This document shows, one piece after another, positions 1 to 7,789 of a DNA stretch of 64,000 bases. Positions within the stretch are counted from its first letter, which is position 1. Each line of letters begins with the position of its first letter. This DNA comes from an uncultured Pelagibacteraceae bacterium. Lineage in GTDB: Bacteria; Pseudomonadota; Alphaproteobacteria; Pelagibacterales; Pelagibacteraceae. The position numbers and the translations under genes are program-made. The stretch is from assembly GCA_902530215.1 (NCBI GenBank), contig CABZZR010000001.1, positions 62,001 to 126,000 of the forward strand, in the 5' to 3' direction. Under the pieces are notes generated by a model. It did not search any database, was not told the origin of the DNA, and saw only the letters and a list, made by a program, of their open reading frames with translations.

Positions 1-429
1 TGGATGCTGTATTGCTCCAATTAATCCTTCTATATTACATAGTGGCCATATTTCTTTTACTTGTTCAGGTTTCAAGAATTTAACATTAACACCGATTGTT
101 TGAGCAACACCTGCGTATTGATGGTACTCATCCATTCTATCTTTGGTACAAGCTAGTCTAATATTTGATACAACGCTGAAACCAACATTTTTTCCTGTTT
201 CTTCCTCTAAAGTTTTATACAAATCAACTGCATATTTATGCAATTGTCCTACCGAATAACTCATGTTAAAAAGTGGCAATAGTCCCGCTGCATGCCATGT
301 AGAGCCAGAGGTAAGCTCTTTTCTTTCAACTAGAACAACGTCGGACCAGCCTTTTTTTGCGAGGTGGTAAAGCATACTAACGCCTACAGCACCTCCTCCT
401 ACTACGACAACTTTAGCTTTTGATTTCAT
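1..429 (-). CDS. N-terminal part of FAD-dependent dimethylglycine/sarcosine dehydrogenase-like protein (cut by window edge)
   Basis: Reading the minus strand from the ATG at 427-429 gives 143 codons without a stop, running off the left edge. Residues 7-20 form the FAD/NAD-binding GxGxxG loop of a DAO-type Rossmann fold. His46 in the WHAAG motif is the residue that carries covalent FAD in dimethylglycine and sarcosine dehydrogenases. The N-terminus matches the protein at 61006-63423 almost residue for residue over the first 50 positions, so the two are paralogues. The expected role is oxidative N-demethylation of dimethylglycine or sarcosine, normally with a C-terminal GcvT domain that lies outside the window. 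Substrate is not decidable from this fragment. Confidence 0.85.
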   Translation of the reverse strand, partial: MKSKAKVVVVGGGAVGVSMLYHLAKKGWSDVVLVERKELTSGSTWHAAGLLPLFNMSYSVGQLHKYAVDLYKTLEEETGKNVGFSVVSNIRLACTKDRMDEYHQYAGVAQTIGVNVKFLKPEQVKEIWPLCNIEGLIGAIQHP

Positions 430-486
430 ATACAAATAAGGTTAAATTTCTAAATGTAACTATTTGATAGGTCAAGTTAGATTTTA

Positions 487-729
487 ATGATTAAAAAAAT
501 TATAATTTTACTCGCAATTGTAGGTCCTTTTGGGCTTTATTTTTTATACTCCTGGCTACTTAAGCTACAAAATAAAAAAGTACCTGTTGCAAAGCTGTTA
601 ATAACAAGCTTGATATTACTTTTGTTATCTTTGGGTTTTTTAAGATTTTATAGCGGGTTTGATCCTAGTACAAAATACACTCCAGCAAAATATGAAGATG
701 GTGAATTAAAACCGGCTGAAAACAAATGA
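487..729 (+). CDS. Small two-TM membrane protein, DUF6111-like
   Basis: An 80-residue protein with hydrophobic segments at about 4-24 and 35-52. Its C-terminal tail reads YTPAKYEDGELKP, resembling the conserved tail of the alphaproteobacterial DUF6111 family (from memory, not searched). The ATG at 487 is the only sensible start. Its stop overlaps the start of the next gene by 4 bp (ATGA), so it is first in a three-gene + operon (487-1315). Function is unknown. Nothing links it to methylated-amine metabolism; it looks like a housekeeping small membrane protein. Confidence 0.7.
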   Translation: MIKKIIILLAIVGPFGLYFLYSWLLKLQNKKVPVAKLLITSLILLLLSLGFLRFYSGFDPSTKYTPAKYEDGELKPAENK

Positions 730-1187
730 AAATATTAGTAAAACTAATTTTATTTTTTTGCATTTTTACACAAGCTGCTAGTGCTGAACTAGTTAAACCA
801 CAAGCAAAACTTAAACCAATAGAGGTTCTTACAATTCAGTTAAAATCTTTAAAAAATAACAATATGCCTTATAAAGATGCAGGTATTGAACAAACTTGGG
901 AGTTTGCGCATCCAACTAATAAAAGAATTACAGGTCCTTTAGACAAATTTAAACAAATGATTTATAGCGAAAGCTATGAAATATTAATTGACCATGAAAG
1001 CAGTGAAATTACAGTTCTTCAAGAAACAGATAATCTCTCAATTTACAAAGTAATTATAACATCCAAAAGTAAGAGAAAATATTTTTATATATGGCAAGTA
1101 GAAAAAGTTTTAATCGATGGTAATTTAAAAAATTGCTGGATGACAACTAGTGTTTCTAATCCAAATTATATTGGTGAAATAATATGA
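726..1187 (+). CDS. Secreted DUF4864-like protein
   Basis: 153 residues. Residues 1-20 form a signal peptide (Lys, hydrophobic stretch, then ASA before Glu21), so the mature protein is probably periplasmic. The remainder has the ~120-residue alpha+beta pattern of DUF4864 proteins: helix with repeated Leu/Lys, a WEFAHPTNK segment, then beta strands ending in a W-containing segment. It overlaps its upstream neighbour by ATGA, and its own TGA overlaps the next ATG in the same way, implying translational coupling of all three. Function unknown; family assignment is by remembered pattern only. Confidence 0.7.
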   Translation: MKILVKLILFFCIFTQAASAELVKPQAKLKPIEVLTIQLKSLKNNNMPYKDAGIEQTWEFAHPTNKRITGPLDKFKQMIYSESYEILIDHESSEITVLQETDNLSIYKVIITSKSKRKYFYIWQVEKVLIDGNLKNCWMTTSVSNPNYIGEII

Positions 1188-1315
1188 ATAAAGAGCTAAA
1201 TGATATTTGTGAGGAATGCAAAAACGAAGATATAAGTGTTTCTCAAAATTTAATTAAATATGGTTACAAAATTTGTAACTCTTGCAATATATCGAAAACT
1301 ATTTTTCCTGTTTAG
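1184..1315 (+). CDS. 43-aa zinc-ribbon-like protein
   Basis: Short ORF starting at an ATG that overlaps the preceding TGA (ATGA, 1184-1187) and ending at TAG 1313-1315. The translation has two CxxC pairs (CEEC near residue 9 and CNSC near residue 35), the spacing of a small rubredoxin- or zinc-ribbon-type knuckle. Coupling to two upstream genes and the paired cysteines argue that it is real despite its size. Its last 4 bp overlap the 3' end of the convergent YIP1 gene. Function unknown; metal binding is inferred from the four cysteines. Confidence 0.6.
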   Translation: MNKELNDICEECKNEDISVSQNLIKYGYKICNSCNISKTIFPV

Positions 1316-1833
1316 TTTGCGCCAAAAATTCTGAGAATCATAACCAGAAGTATACCTTGAACTAAAAATCCAATTACGACAACGCCAATTGCTCTCCAGG
1401 TGCTTTCATAATCCAAAGCCTGTCTTACTGCTATAATCATGGCTACCAACATCCATATTCCTGCACCAATAAAGGTTATAGTCATTAATTCTGGAGTGAA
1501 ACCAAATATTCTTATTAATCCAGGAGCACTGGAAAAACCGATAGTTCTTAATAGTTCGCCATGATCAGCTTTGGTATTTTTTTCAGGAAAAAGTTTTGTA
1601 CCAATTAAATAAATTAAATAAGCCCAAATATACCAACTTACTAAAGAAAGTATCGGTGCCATAAAAAAATTTGAAGCTCCTAATGATAAAGCTCCTACAC
1701 CTGCCGCTAAACTTGACAGAACAACAACTAGAGCAGCTTGTAATGTAGCTGATTTATCTGCTTCAACTTCCTCATATAAACTTATATCAAGTTTACAAGC
1801 TCTTATAATTCTATTGATGAAAATAGAGTTCAT
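1312..1833 (-). CDS. YIP1-family integral membrane protein
   Basis: 173 residues with about five hydrophobic segments: roughly 29-50, 53-75, 108-120 (weak), 122-140 and 150-170. The layout of a charged N-terminal region followed by clustered transmembrane helices with a central charged loop (PEKNTKADHGEL) resembles bacterial YIP1-domain proteins. The Pfam-type call is tentative and the function unknown. It is transcribed toward the small + operon at 487-1315 and meets it in a 4-bp tail-to-tail overlap. The upstream gap to the GcvT-like gene (1873) is 39 bp but that gene runs on the same strand, so both may share a transcript. Confidence 0.7.
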   Translation of the reverse strand: MNSIFINRIIRACKLDISLYEEVEADKSATLQAALVVVLSSLAAGVGALSLGASNFFMAPILSLVSWYIWAYLIYLIGTKLFPEKNTKADHGELLRTIGFSSAPGLIRIFGFTPELMTITFIGAGIWMLVAMIIAVRQALDYESTWRAIGVVVIGFLVQGILLVMILRIFGAN

Positions 1834-1872
1834 TTTCTTTTTTATTTATGCTTCAATTTTTATTTTCTAAAG

Positions 1873-3300
1873 CTATTTATTTAAAGTAGCCAAAACCTCT
1901 GCTTCTCGCGTATTGGCATTAAAAGATTGCGTAAACGGTATTGGAACTACTACAGCATCAACTGGTTTACTAGAATATTTTTTTGGTAAATGAACTTTAT
2001 ATTTTTTACCGAAATTTCCAATTGGAAAACCTTTGACGCTTTTATGTCCTTCATAAGGGACATAACCCATAGCAATATTTTTTCCTTTTTCAGGATGATA
2101 CCAAGGTGAAGTAATATAACCAATTGGTTTACCACCTTTAGCATCTGATATTAACCAAAAGTCAGGTGCATATTCTTCAATTGGTTTTCCTCCTAATTCC
2201 ATGCCAACAAGTTGGAGTTTGTAAGGCTTTTTACCATCAGTTAATTGATTTTTCATTTTCTCTAAAGCTTCTTTTCCAACGTAGTCAGTTTTTTTATTCC
2301 ACTCACCTTTTCCAGATAGAGAAACTTGATAACCTAGGTTACATTGAAAAGGATTGTGCTCATTGTCCATATCTTGACCCCAGGACAATATTCCTGCTTG
2401 AATTCTTCTATGGTGTGCGGGAGCAATAACCATTAACTTATGTTTTTTTCCTGCCTTAAGTACAGCGTTCCACATATCTTCAGCATATAGAGTTGCGTTA
2501 CGAAGATAAATTTCATAACCAGCTTCTCCAGAGAAACCTGATTGTGAAATTACGCAACTTCTTCCTCCTACTTTAGCTTCAGCTAAACCATAGAACGGCA
2601 TATTATCTAAATCAACTTGATCACCGATTAAATCATTCATTAATGCTTTTGATTTAGGTCCTTGAATTTGAACTGGACAAGCGTCAATCTCATCGATCTC
2701 TACATTGAATTTTTTATCAGCATTCACACCTTGTAAATACATTCCAATATCAGAATCAGATAAGCTGAACCAAAATTCATCCGCAGCTACTCTCAACAAT
2801 ACGGGATCATTTAATACACCACCTTTATTGTTACAAAGAATAACATAACGACCTCTCATTACTGAAATTTTAGTTGCATCACGTGTTATAACATAATCTG
2901 TAAATTTTTCAGCATCGGGTCCTTTAACGCGTATTTGTCTTTCAACAGCAACGTTCCACATTGTTACATGATTTTTAATTGCAGCATATTCAACCATTGC
3001 ACCACCCTTTTCAGGTCTAACATATCCACGTGGGTGATAAATACGATTATAAACAGTAGCTCTCCAACAACCTGCTCTCATTGATAAGTGCCAATAAGGT
3101 GATTTCCTTACTCTTGTTGAAATTAACATTTCGACTTTTGTAGGACCACTTTGTCTCAAATTGTAAGGCACATGTCTGTCTGATTGATCTACAGATGTTT
3201 CATGTCTTACTTTGTTGTAGTCAACTTTTTCAGTTTTAAAAGATATAGATTTAATTTTTTTTGATTTTCTTTTTTTAGATTTTTTATTTTTCTTAGGCAT
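1873..3300 (-). CDS. GcvT-family tetrahydrofolate-dependent methyltransferase/demethylase
   Basis: 475 residues from ATG 3298-3300. An upstream in-frame start at 3345 would lie deep inside the MetF-like gene, whereas this ATG makes an 8-bp overlap (ATGCCTAA) with it. After a very Lys-rich leader (MPKKNKKSKKRKSKK) comes a GcvT (aminomethyltransferase) fold with IQGP near residue 212 and the GFSGEAGYEI motif near residue 257, then a GCV_T C-terminal domain. It is longer than glycine-cleavage T protein (~370 aa) and close in length to LigM-type O-demethylases (~470 aa). No GcvH or GcvP genes are nearby. With the MetF-like partner it most likely moves a methyl group from an O-, N- or S-methyl compound to THF. 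Substrate unknown. Confidence 0.8.
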   Translation of the reverse strand: MPKKNKKSKKRKSKKIKSISFKTEKVDYNKVRHETSVDQSDRHVPYNLRQSGPTKVEMLISTRVRKSPYWHLSMRAGCWRATVYNRIYHPRGYVRPEKGGAMVEYAAIKNHVTMWNVAVERQIRVKGPDAEKFTDYVITRDATKISVMRGRYVILCNNKGGVLNDPVLLRVAADEFWFSLSDSDIGMYLQGVNADKKFNVEIDEIDACPVQIQGPKSKALMNDLIGDQVDLDNMPFYGLAEAKVGGRSCVISQSGFSGEAGYEIYLRNATLYAEDMWNAVLKAGKKHKLMVIAPAHHRRIQAGILSWGQDMDNEHNPFQCNLGYQVSLSGKGEWNKKTDYVGKEALEKMKNQLTDGKKPYKLQLVGMELGGKPIEEYAPDFWLISDAKGGKPIGYITSPWYHPEKGKNIAMGYVPYEGHKSVKGFPIGNFGKKYKVHLPKKYSSKPVDAVVVPIPFTQSFNANTREAEVLATLNK

Positions 3301-4021
3301 AATTATTCTCCGATAACCATTTGTTTGTTTCTTTGAGACCACCAAAAGTATAAATATGGAAATTTTTAGTTGATCCTGTAAGCTTTTCTATTATTTCATT
3401 TGGATCTCTTGGTTTTAACAAGTCAACAGCTTTTGTTAAATTAGATTTAATAAAATCGATAGAATTTTTTGCGCCAACTATACCAGCGAATTTTAGTAAA
3501 CTATTAATTTTCAAAGGTCCTGTGATACCAACATGAACTGGCAAAGTTTGTTTTGCGATAAATTTAGATATTAAATCAGGGTTTAATAACCACTGTGTCA
3601 CTATATAATCAGCATAAGGTTTCTTATCGATCATTGCTTTTTCTAAATCTTTGTCGGATATATCAGGAGATCCATCCGGATGTCCAGCAATTCCTATCTT
3701 CCAACCATCAAATAATCCTGTTTCAAATAACTGCAATGAACAATGAAAATCTCCAATGGGTTGAGCGCTCCCCCCTATTACTAGGGCCTGTTTTACACCA
3801 CCATCTTTACATCTATTCACATAGTCTTTTAATTGTATAAGGTCTTTTATTGATCTAGCGGGAAAATGAGGTACTGGATTAAACCCAGCCTTGACTAACT
3901 CTGTAGCTTTAGCTGCCACCTCTTTATAATCATTGCCAGGTAACATGGTGATATAAACATCTTTGACCTTAGGCAGTTCTGCTAAATCGGTCTTCATGGT
4001 TATTTCTAAAGAAAAATTCAT
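3293..4021 (-). CDS. MetF-like methylenetetrahydrofolate reductase
   Basis: 242 residues, shorter than E. coli MetF (~296). The TIM-barrel pattern of MTHFR is visible: N-terminal strand (KDVYITMLPG), a PHFPARS segment where MetF has PHxxxR, an ALVIGG strand near residue 80, and IAGHPDGSPD near 112, equivalent to the MetF GYPxxHP region. It is translationally overlapped with the GcvT-like methyltransferase downstream. Pairing of MetF with a GcvT-type demethylase is known for LigM-type systems, where 5-methyl-THF made by the demethylase is reoxidised to methylene-THF. I infer the same direction here. The first ATG (4021) lacks a clear Shine-Dalgarno; an internal ATG at 3997 is possible. Confidence 0.85.
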   Translation of the reverse strand: MNFSLEITMKTDLAELPKVKDVYITMLPGNDYKEVAAKATELVKAGFNPVPHFPARSIKDLIQLKDYVNRCKDGGVKQALVIGGSAQPIGDFHCSLQLFETGLFDGWKIGIAGHPDGSPDISDKDLEKAMIDKKPYADYIVTQWLLNPDLISKFIAKQTLPVHVGITGPLKINSLLKFAGIVGAKNSIDFIKSNLTKAVDLLKPRDPNEIIEKLTGSTKNFHIYTFGGLKETNKWLSENNYA

Positions 4022-4114
4022 AATTCAGGGGATATAGCAGTGGACCCTAGGCAATGTCCAGAGGTTTCATTGTAAATCTATTGCCTATTTTAATGGAAAT
4101 GCTAGGATTTTTCT

Positions 4115-5311
4115 ATGACTGAGAAGCTTAATGGAAAGAGAAATATCTACGATATCATAAAAAAAGAAAAATTAGATGTTGTTAGTAAACCAATAGAAAA
4201 AGCTCACGGGCTTCCTAACGAATGCTACAACAATATTGAGTATAGCAAAATAGAAAGAAAAAAACTCTTCGAAGATAAATGGGTAGTTATAGGCGTTGCT
4301 AGCTCAATACCGAAACCTGGGGACGCAAAGCCTTTTGATTTATTAGGAATTCCTTTAATTTTATTAAGAAATAAAAAAAATCAAGTTAAAGTCTATCATA
4401 ATGTTTGTAGTCATAGAGGATATAAAATTTTACAAAAAAAGTGTTCTATAAAAAATGTAATAAGATGTCCTTATCACTCTTGGTCTTATGATTTGGATGG
4501 AGAACTTGTTGCTACTCCTCATTTAGGAGGAATGGATAAGCACGAATTAAAAGATTTTGATAAATCTTTGAGTAGCCTTAAAGAAGTTCGTTCTTATGTT
4601 TGGTTAGACATGATCATGGTAAATATTTCTGGCAATGAAGCATCGTTCGAAAAATATATAAAACCACTAAAAGATCGGTGGTCTAAATTTTGGACAGAAA
4701 AAGATCAAAAACTAATTAAACACTCAAATGATTTAGGTTATTTCAAATTAAAGGCAAAGTGTAATTGGAAATTTGCGATTGAAAATTATTGCGAAAGTTA
4801 CCATTTACCATGGGTTCATCCAGGTTTAAATAGTTACTCTAAAATTAGTGATCATTATCATATACAAGGCTTACCAAATAGATTCGCTGGGCAAGGAACA
4901 ATTGTTTACAATCCAAGATTAAAAGGGAAAAATAAATTTCCTTGTTTTCCTAATTGGCCAAAAAACAAAATAAATATAGCGGAATATGTTGCTCTTTTTC
5001 CGAATGTAATGCTGGGTATTCATAAAGACCATTATTACACATATTGGTTAGAGCCAGTAAATCATGAACTTACTATAGAACATATGGAAATTTATTATGT
5101 GGGCAATGAAGCTGCAAATTCAAAAAAATTTAAAAACTTAAGAAAACAAAATTTAAAACTTTGGCATAGTGTTCAATTAGAGGATGTTCATATTATAGAA
5201 GGTATGCAAGAAGGAAGAAATTCTCCTTCGTATAATGGTGGAAACTTCTCACCAGTTATGGATAATCCTACTCACCACTTTCATAAATGGGTAGCTTCAA
5301 ATTTAGTATAA
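4115..5311 (+). CDS. Rieske non-haem iron oxygenase, alpha subunit (quaternary-amine demethylase type)
   Basis: 398 residues. The Rieske [2Fe-2S] site is C98-x-H100 and C118-xx-H121. The mononuclear iron site is H230, H235 and probably D357, within ENYCESYHLPWVHP. The bridging position between the two centres is Glu227 rather than the usual Asp; Glu there is typical of the oxygenases acting on carnitine, choline and betaines (CntA, GbcA). Expected reaction: O2-dependent N-demethylation or hydroxylation of a quaternary ammonium compound, needing a separate reductase that is not in this window. It begins a tight + cassette with DddP-like, 2OG-oxygenase and GFA genes (gap 1 bp to the next). Exact substrate unknown. 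Confidence 0.85.
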   Translation: MTEKLNGKRNIYDIIKKEKLDVVSKPIEKAHGLPNECYNNIEYSKIERKKLFEDKWVVIGVASSIPKPGDAKPFDLLGIPLILLRNKKNQVKVYHNVCSHRGYKILQKKCSIKNVIRCPYHSWSYDLDGELVATPHLGGMDKHELKDFDKSLSSLKEVRSYVWLDMIMVNISGNEASFEKYIKPLKDRWSKFWTEKDQKLIKHSNDLGYFKLKAKCNWKFAIENYCESYHLPWVHPGLNSYSKISDHYHIQGLPNRFAGQGTIVYNPRLKGKNKFPCFPNWPKNKINIAEYVALFPNVMLGIHKDHYYTYWLEPVNHELTIEHMEIYYVGNEAANSKKFKNLRKQNLKLWHSVQLEDVHIIEGMQEGRNSPSYNGGNFSPVMDNPTHHFHKWVASNLV

Positions 5312-5312
5312 T

Positions 5313-6548
5313 ATGAGATTTAATAGAAAAATAGCTTCAAATACAAAACCTAAACAAACTTTTGTAACAAAAAAAAGATTAAGAGAAGATGAAATAGATT
5401 TTGATAAACTTAGATCTTACAGGTTAGATCGAGTTAAAAAAGAATTAGAAAAAAATAATCTTGAAGCTTGTGTATTATTCGACCCTGTTAATATCAGGTA
5501 TGCATTAGATACGACAAATATGAGTGTCTATAACATGCATAATTTAACTCGTTACTGTTTTATACCAATTAATGGCCCCATAATTCTTTATGAATATTTT
5601 AACTGTGAAAAATTATCTAGCCATTTAAATTTAATTAATGAGATAAGACCAGCTATAACTTGGGATTACTTCAGTAACGGTGACCAAGCTGGAGCTCAAT
5701 TAGAAAAATGGATCAATGAGGTAAAAGATTTATCAAACTCATATTTTAAAAGTAAAAAAATAGCCATTGATGTAATTAATGGCCCAGCAGTATCAGCTTT
5801 AAATAAGTCGGGCATAGAAGTGGTGGACGCCAAATCAATAGTTGAGCAGGCAAGAGTTATTAAGTCTTCTGAAGAATTAAAATGTATGAAGGCTGCTATC
5901 GATGTAGCAGAAATAGGTGTTAATAAAATGAGAGACGAACTTAAAGCTGGGATGACTGAAGATGAACTGTGGTCAATCTTACACAAAACTAATATTGAAT
6001 ATGGCGGTGAATGGATTGAGTGCCGAATTTTATCATCAGGCCAAAGAACAAATCCATGGATGCAAGAAAGTAGCAATAAAATTATTCAAAGTGGAGAAAT
6101 GGTATCTTTTGATACGGATATGGTAGGTCCTTATGGATATTGTGCAGATATATCTAGAACTTTTGTTGAAGGCCATAAGTTTAATAATAATCAAAAAAAA
6201 TTATACTTAATGGCAGTAGAACATATCAATCACAATTCTAGATTAATTAAAACTGGAGTGTCTTTTAAAGAATTTACTGAAAAGTCGTGGAAACTTCCAG
6301 AGGAATATTATGGAAATAGATATTCATGCATGGTTCATGGAATTGGCCTTTGTGATGAATGGCCACAGATAAAATACCCAACTGATGGCGGTCAAAGAGA
6401 AGGCCGTTTTGAAAAAAATATGACTATTACAGTTGAAACTTATATTGGAAAAGTTGGCGGTAAAGAAGGAGTGAAATTGGAACAACAATATTTAGTTGGT
6501 GAGAATGGACTTGAATTAATGTCTCATCATCCATTAGAGGATTTGTAG
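5313..6548 (+). CDS. dddP: DddP-like DMSP lyase (M24 metallopeptidase fold)
   Basis: 411 residues with the creatinase/prolidase-like two-domain layout. The features resemble DddP rather than peptidases or creatinase: YRLDR, LFDPVNIRYALDTTNM, GGEWIECR...SGQRTNPW and MVHGIGLCDEWP. The six metal ligands expected for DddP are present: D267, D269, D279, H342, E375, E390. Creatinase lacks these metal ligands. DddP cleaves dimethylsulfoniopropionate to DMS and acrylate in the cytoplasm. The protein is ~35 residues shorter than Roseovarius DddP, mainly at the N-terminus. Location between Rieske and 2OG oxygenases is not a classical ddd context, so a related sulfonium or betaine substrate remains possible. 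Confidence 0.75.
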   Translation: MRFNRKIASNTKPKQTFVTKKRLREDEIDFDKLRSYRLDRVKKELEKNNLEACVLFDPVNIRYALDTTNMSVYNMHNLTRYCFIPINGPIILYEYFNCEKLSSHLNLINEIRPAITWDYFSNGDQAGAQLEKWINEVKDLSNSYFKSKKIAIDVINGPAVSALNKSGIEVVDAKSIVEQARVIKSSEELKCMKAAIDVAEIGVNKMRDELKAGMTEDELWSILHKTNIEYGGEWIECRILSSGQRTNPWMQESSNKIIQSGEMVSFDTDMVGPYGYCADISRTFVEGHKFNNNQKKLYLMAVEHINHNSRLIKTGVSFKEFTEKSWKLPEEYYGNRYSCMVHGIGLCDEWPQIKYPTDGGQREGRFEKNMTITVETYIGKVGGKEGVKLEQQYLVGENGLELMSHHPLEDL

Positions 6549-6554
6549 TTAAAA

Positions 6555-7406
6555 ATGAAAAACAGACTAGAAACTATTGTCGATCTTAAAAGGTATCCAA
6601 TCCAGGATTTAAGTTCTCCATTAATAAAAGAATTAATAAAAAAATGTAAAAGTGATTTAGATGAAATTAGTTGCGCAACTATTCCTAATTTTATTTTACC
6701 TGAATCATTAAAAATAATGAACACAGAATTAGAAAAACAACTTGATGAAGTTTATATGTCAAAACAAAGTATAAATGCATATTTATATTCTAAAGATGAT
6801 CCTTTGCTGCCAAAAGATCATCCAAAAAGAATATTTATGGATCGTTACAATGGATACTTAAACTCTGATGTTTTTCCAAAAAATTCGGAGATGAAATTTC
6901 TTTACGAACAAGATGAGCTTTTAAATTTTGTGTCAGCTTGTCTTGGAATATCACCAATTTATCGATGGGCCGATCCTTTAGCTTGTCATGCTTATAATGT
7001 TATGAAACCAGATGGTATTCTTCCTTGGCATTTCGATAGTTGTGAATTTACTTTAAGTTTCATGATACAAAAACCCGAGAAAGGTGGAATATTTGAATAT
7101 TGCCCAAACATACGTGAACCTGGAAATGAAAAGTTAGAAGAAGTTAAAAAAGTACTTGATGGAGATCGTAAAAGAGTTCGCCAATTAAAATTAGAACCAG
7201 GTGATCTTCAAATATTTAAAGGACGATTTACACTTCACCGTGTTACAAAAATAGAAGGAAATCGTTCAAGATATCTTTGTATACCAGCTTATGTTCTTGA
7301 TCCTTGGAGAGTAAATACTCCAGAACATTCAAAAGCTATTTATGGAAAAGTGTTACCAATTCACATTGAAAGAAATAAGCCCAGATCGGATGGTTTAGCA
7401 GATTAA
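6555..7406 (+). CDS. 2-oxoglutarate/Fe(II)-dependent oxygenase (phytanoyl-CoA-dioxygenase-like)
   Basis: 283 residues. The double-stranded beta-helix iron site is visible as H159-x-D161 (in WHFDSCEF), distal H228 and a following Arg (about 237-239) for the 2-oxoglutarate carboxylate (LHRVTKIEGNRSRY). A PGD turn precedes the second histidine, as is common in this superfamily. The gene lies 6 bp after the DddP-like gene and 3 bp before the GFA gene, so it is co-transcribed. Small-molecule hydroxylation or oxidative demethylation is expected; the substrate is unknown and probably the same compound handled by the Rieske and DddP-like enzymes. Confidence 0.75.
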   Translation: MKNRLETIVDLKRYPIQDLSSPLIKELIKKCKSDLDEISCATIPNFILPESLKIMNTELEKQLDEVYMSKQSINAYLYSKDDPLLPKDHPKRIFMDRYNGYLNSDVFPKNSEMKFLYEQDELLNFVSACLGISPIYRWADPLACHAYNVMKPDGILPWHFDSCEFTLSFMIQKPEKGGIFEYCPNIREPGNEKLEEVKKVLDGDRKRVRQLKLEPGDLQIFKGRFTLHRVTKIEGNRSRYLCIPAYVLDPWRVNTPEHSKAIYGKVLPIHIERNKPRSDGLAD

Positions 7407-7409
7407 ATT

Positions 7410-7775
7410 GTGAATAAAATTAATAAAATAGAAAATTTAACATGTCATTGCAAAGAAGTTCAAATTGAATTGAAACTAAATAATGGTCTTGAAGAAGTGG
7501 TAAGGTGCAATTGTTCTCTATGTAAAAAACGCGGGTCAATTATGGCTAAAATAAAAATAAACAACTTAAAAATAATAAAAGGGTTTGATAAATTAAAACT
7601 TTATAAATTCGGAAAAAATAAAGCTGAACATTTTTTTTGTTCTAAATGTGGGATATATACGCATCATAAATCGTACACAAATCCTGAAAATTACGAATTC
7701 AATATTGCCTGTTTAGATAATATTGATACTTTTAAATTTAAAGATGTTCCTGTTTTTGATGGAAAAAAATTATAG
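7410..7775 (+). CDS. GFA/CENP-V family zinc protein
   Basis: 121 residues starting at GTG 7410; no ATG lies in a suitable position and the preceding stop is 4 bp upstream. Zinc-ligand cysteines follow the GFA pattern: C12-x-C14, C33-x-C35-xx-C38, and a later FFCSKCG pair. Family members are named for a glutathione-dependent formaldehyde-activating enzyme, although that activity is disputed. As the last gene of a cassette containing two oxidative demethylation-type enzymes, a role in handling formaldehyde or an S-hydroxymethyl adduct is plausible but not shown. It ends 15 bp before the convergent aldehyde dehydrogenase. Confidence 0.8.
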   Translation: MNKINKIENLTCHCKEVQIELKLNNGLEEVVRCNCSLCKKRGSIMAKIKINNLKIIKGFDKLKLYKFGKNKAEHFFCSKCGIYTHHKSYTNPENYEFNIACLDNIDTFKFKDVPVFDGKKL

Positions 7776-7789
7776 TAAACTTAGTTAGT

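Noticed and set aside
5313-6548. Prolidase or creatinase
   Set aside because: The GGEWIECR, RTNPW and HGIGLCDEW motifs and six metal ligands follow DddP; creatinase lacks the metal ligands and prolidases differ in the N-terminal motifs.
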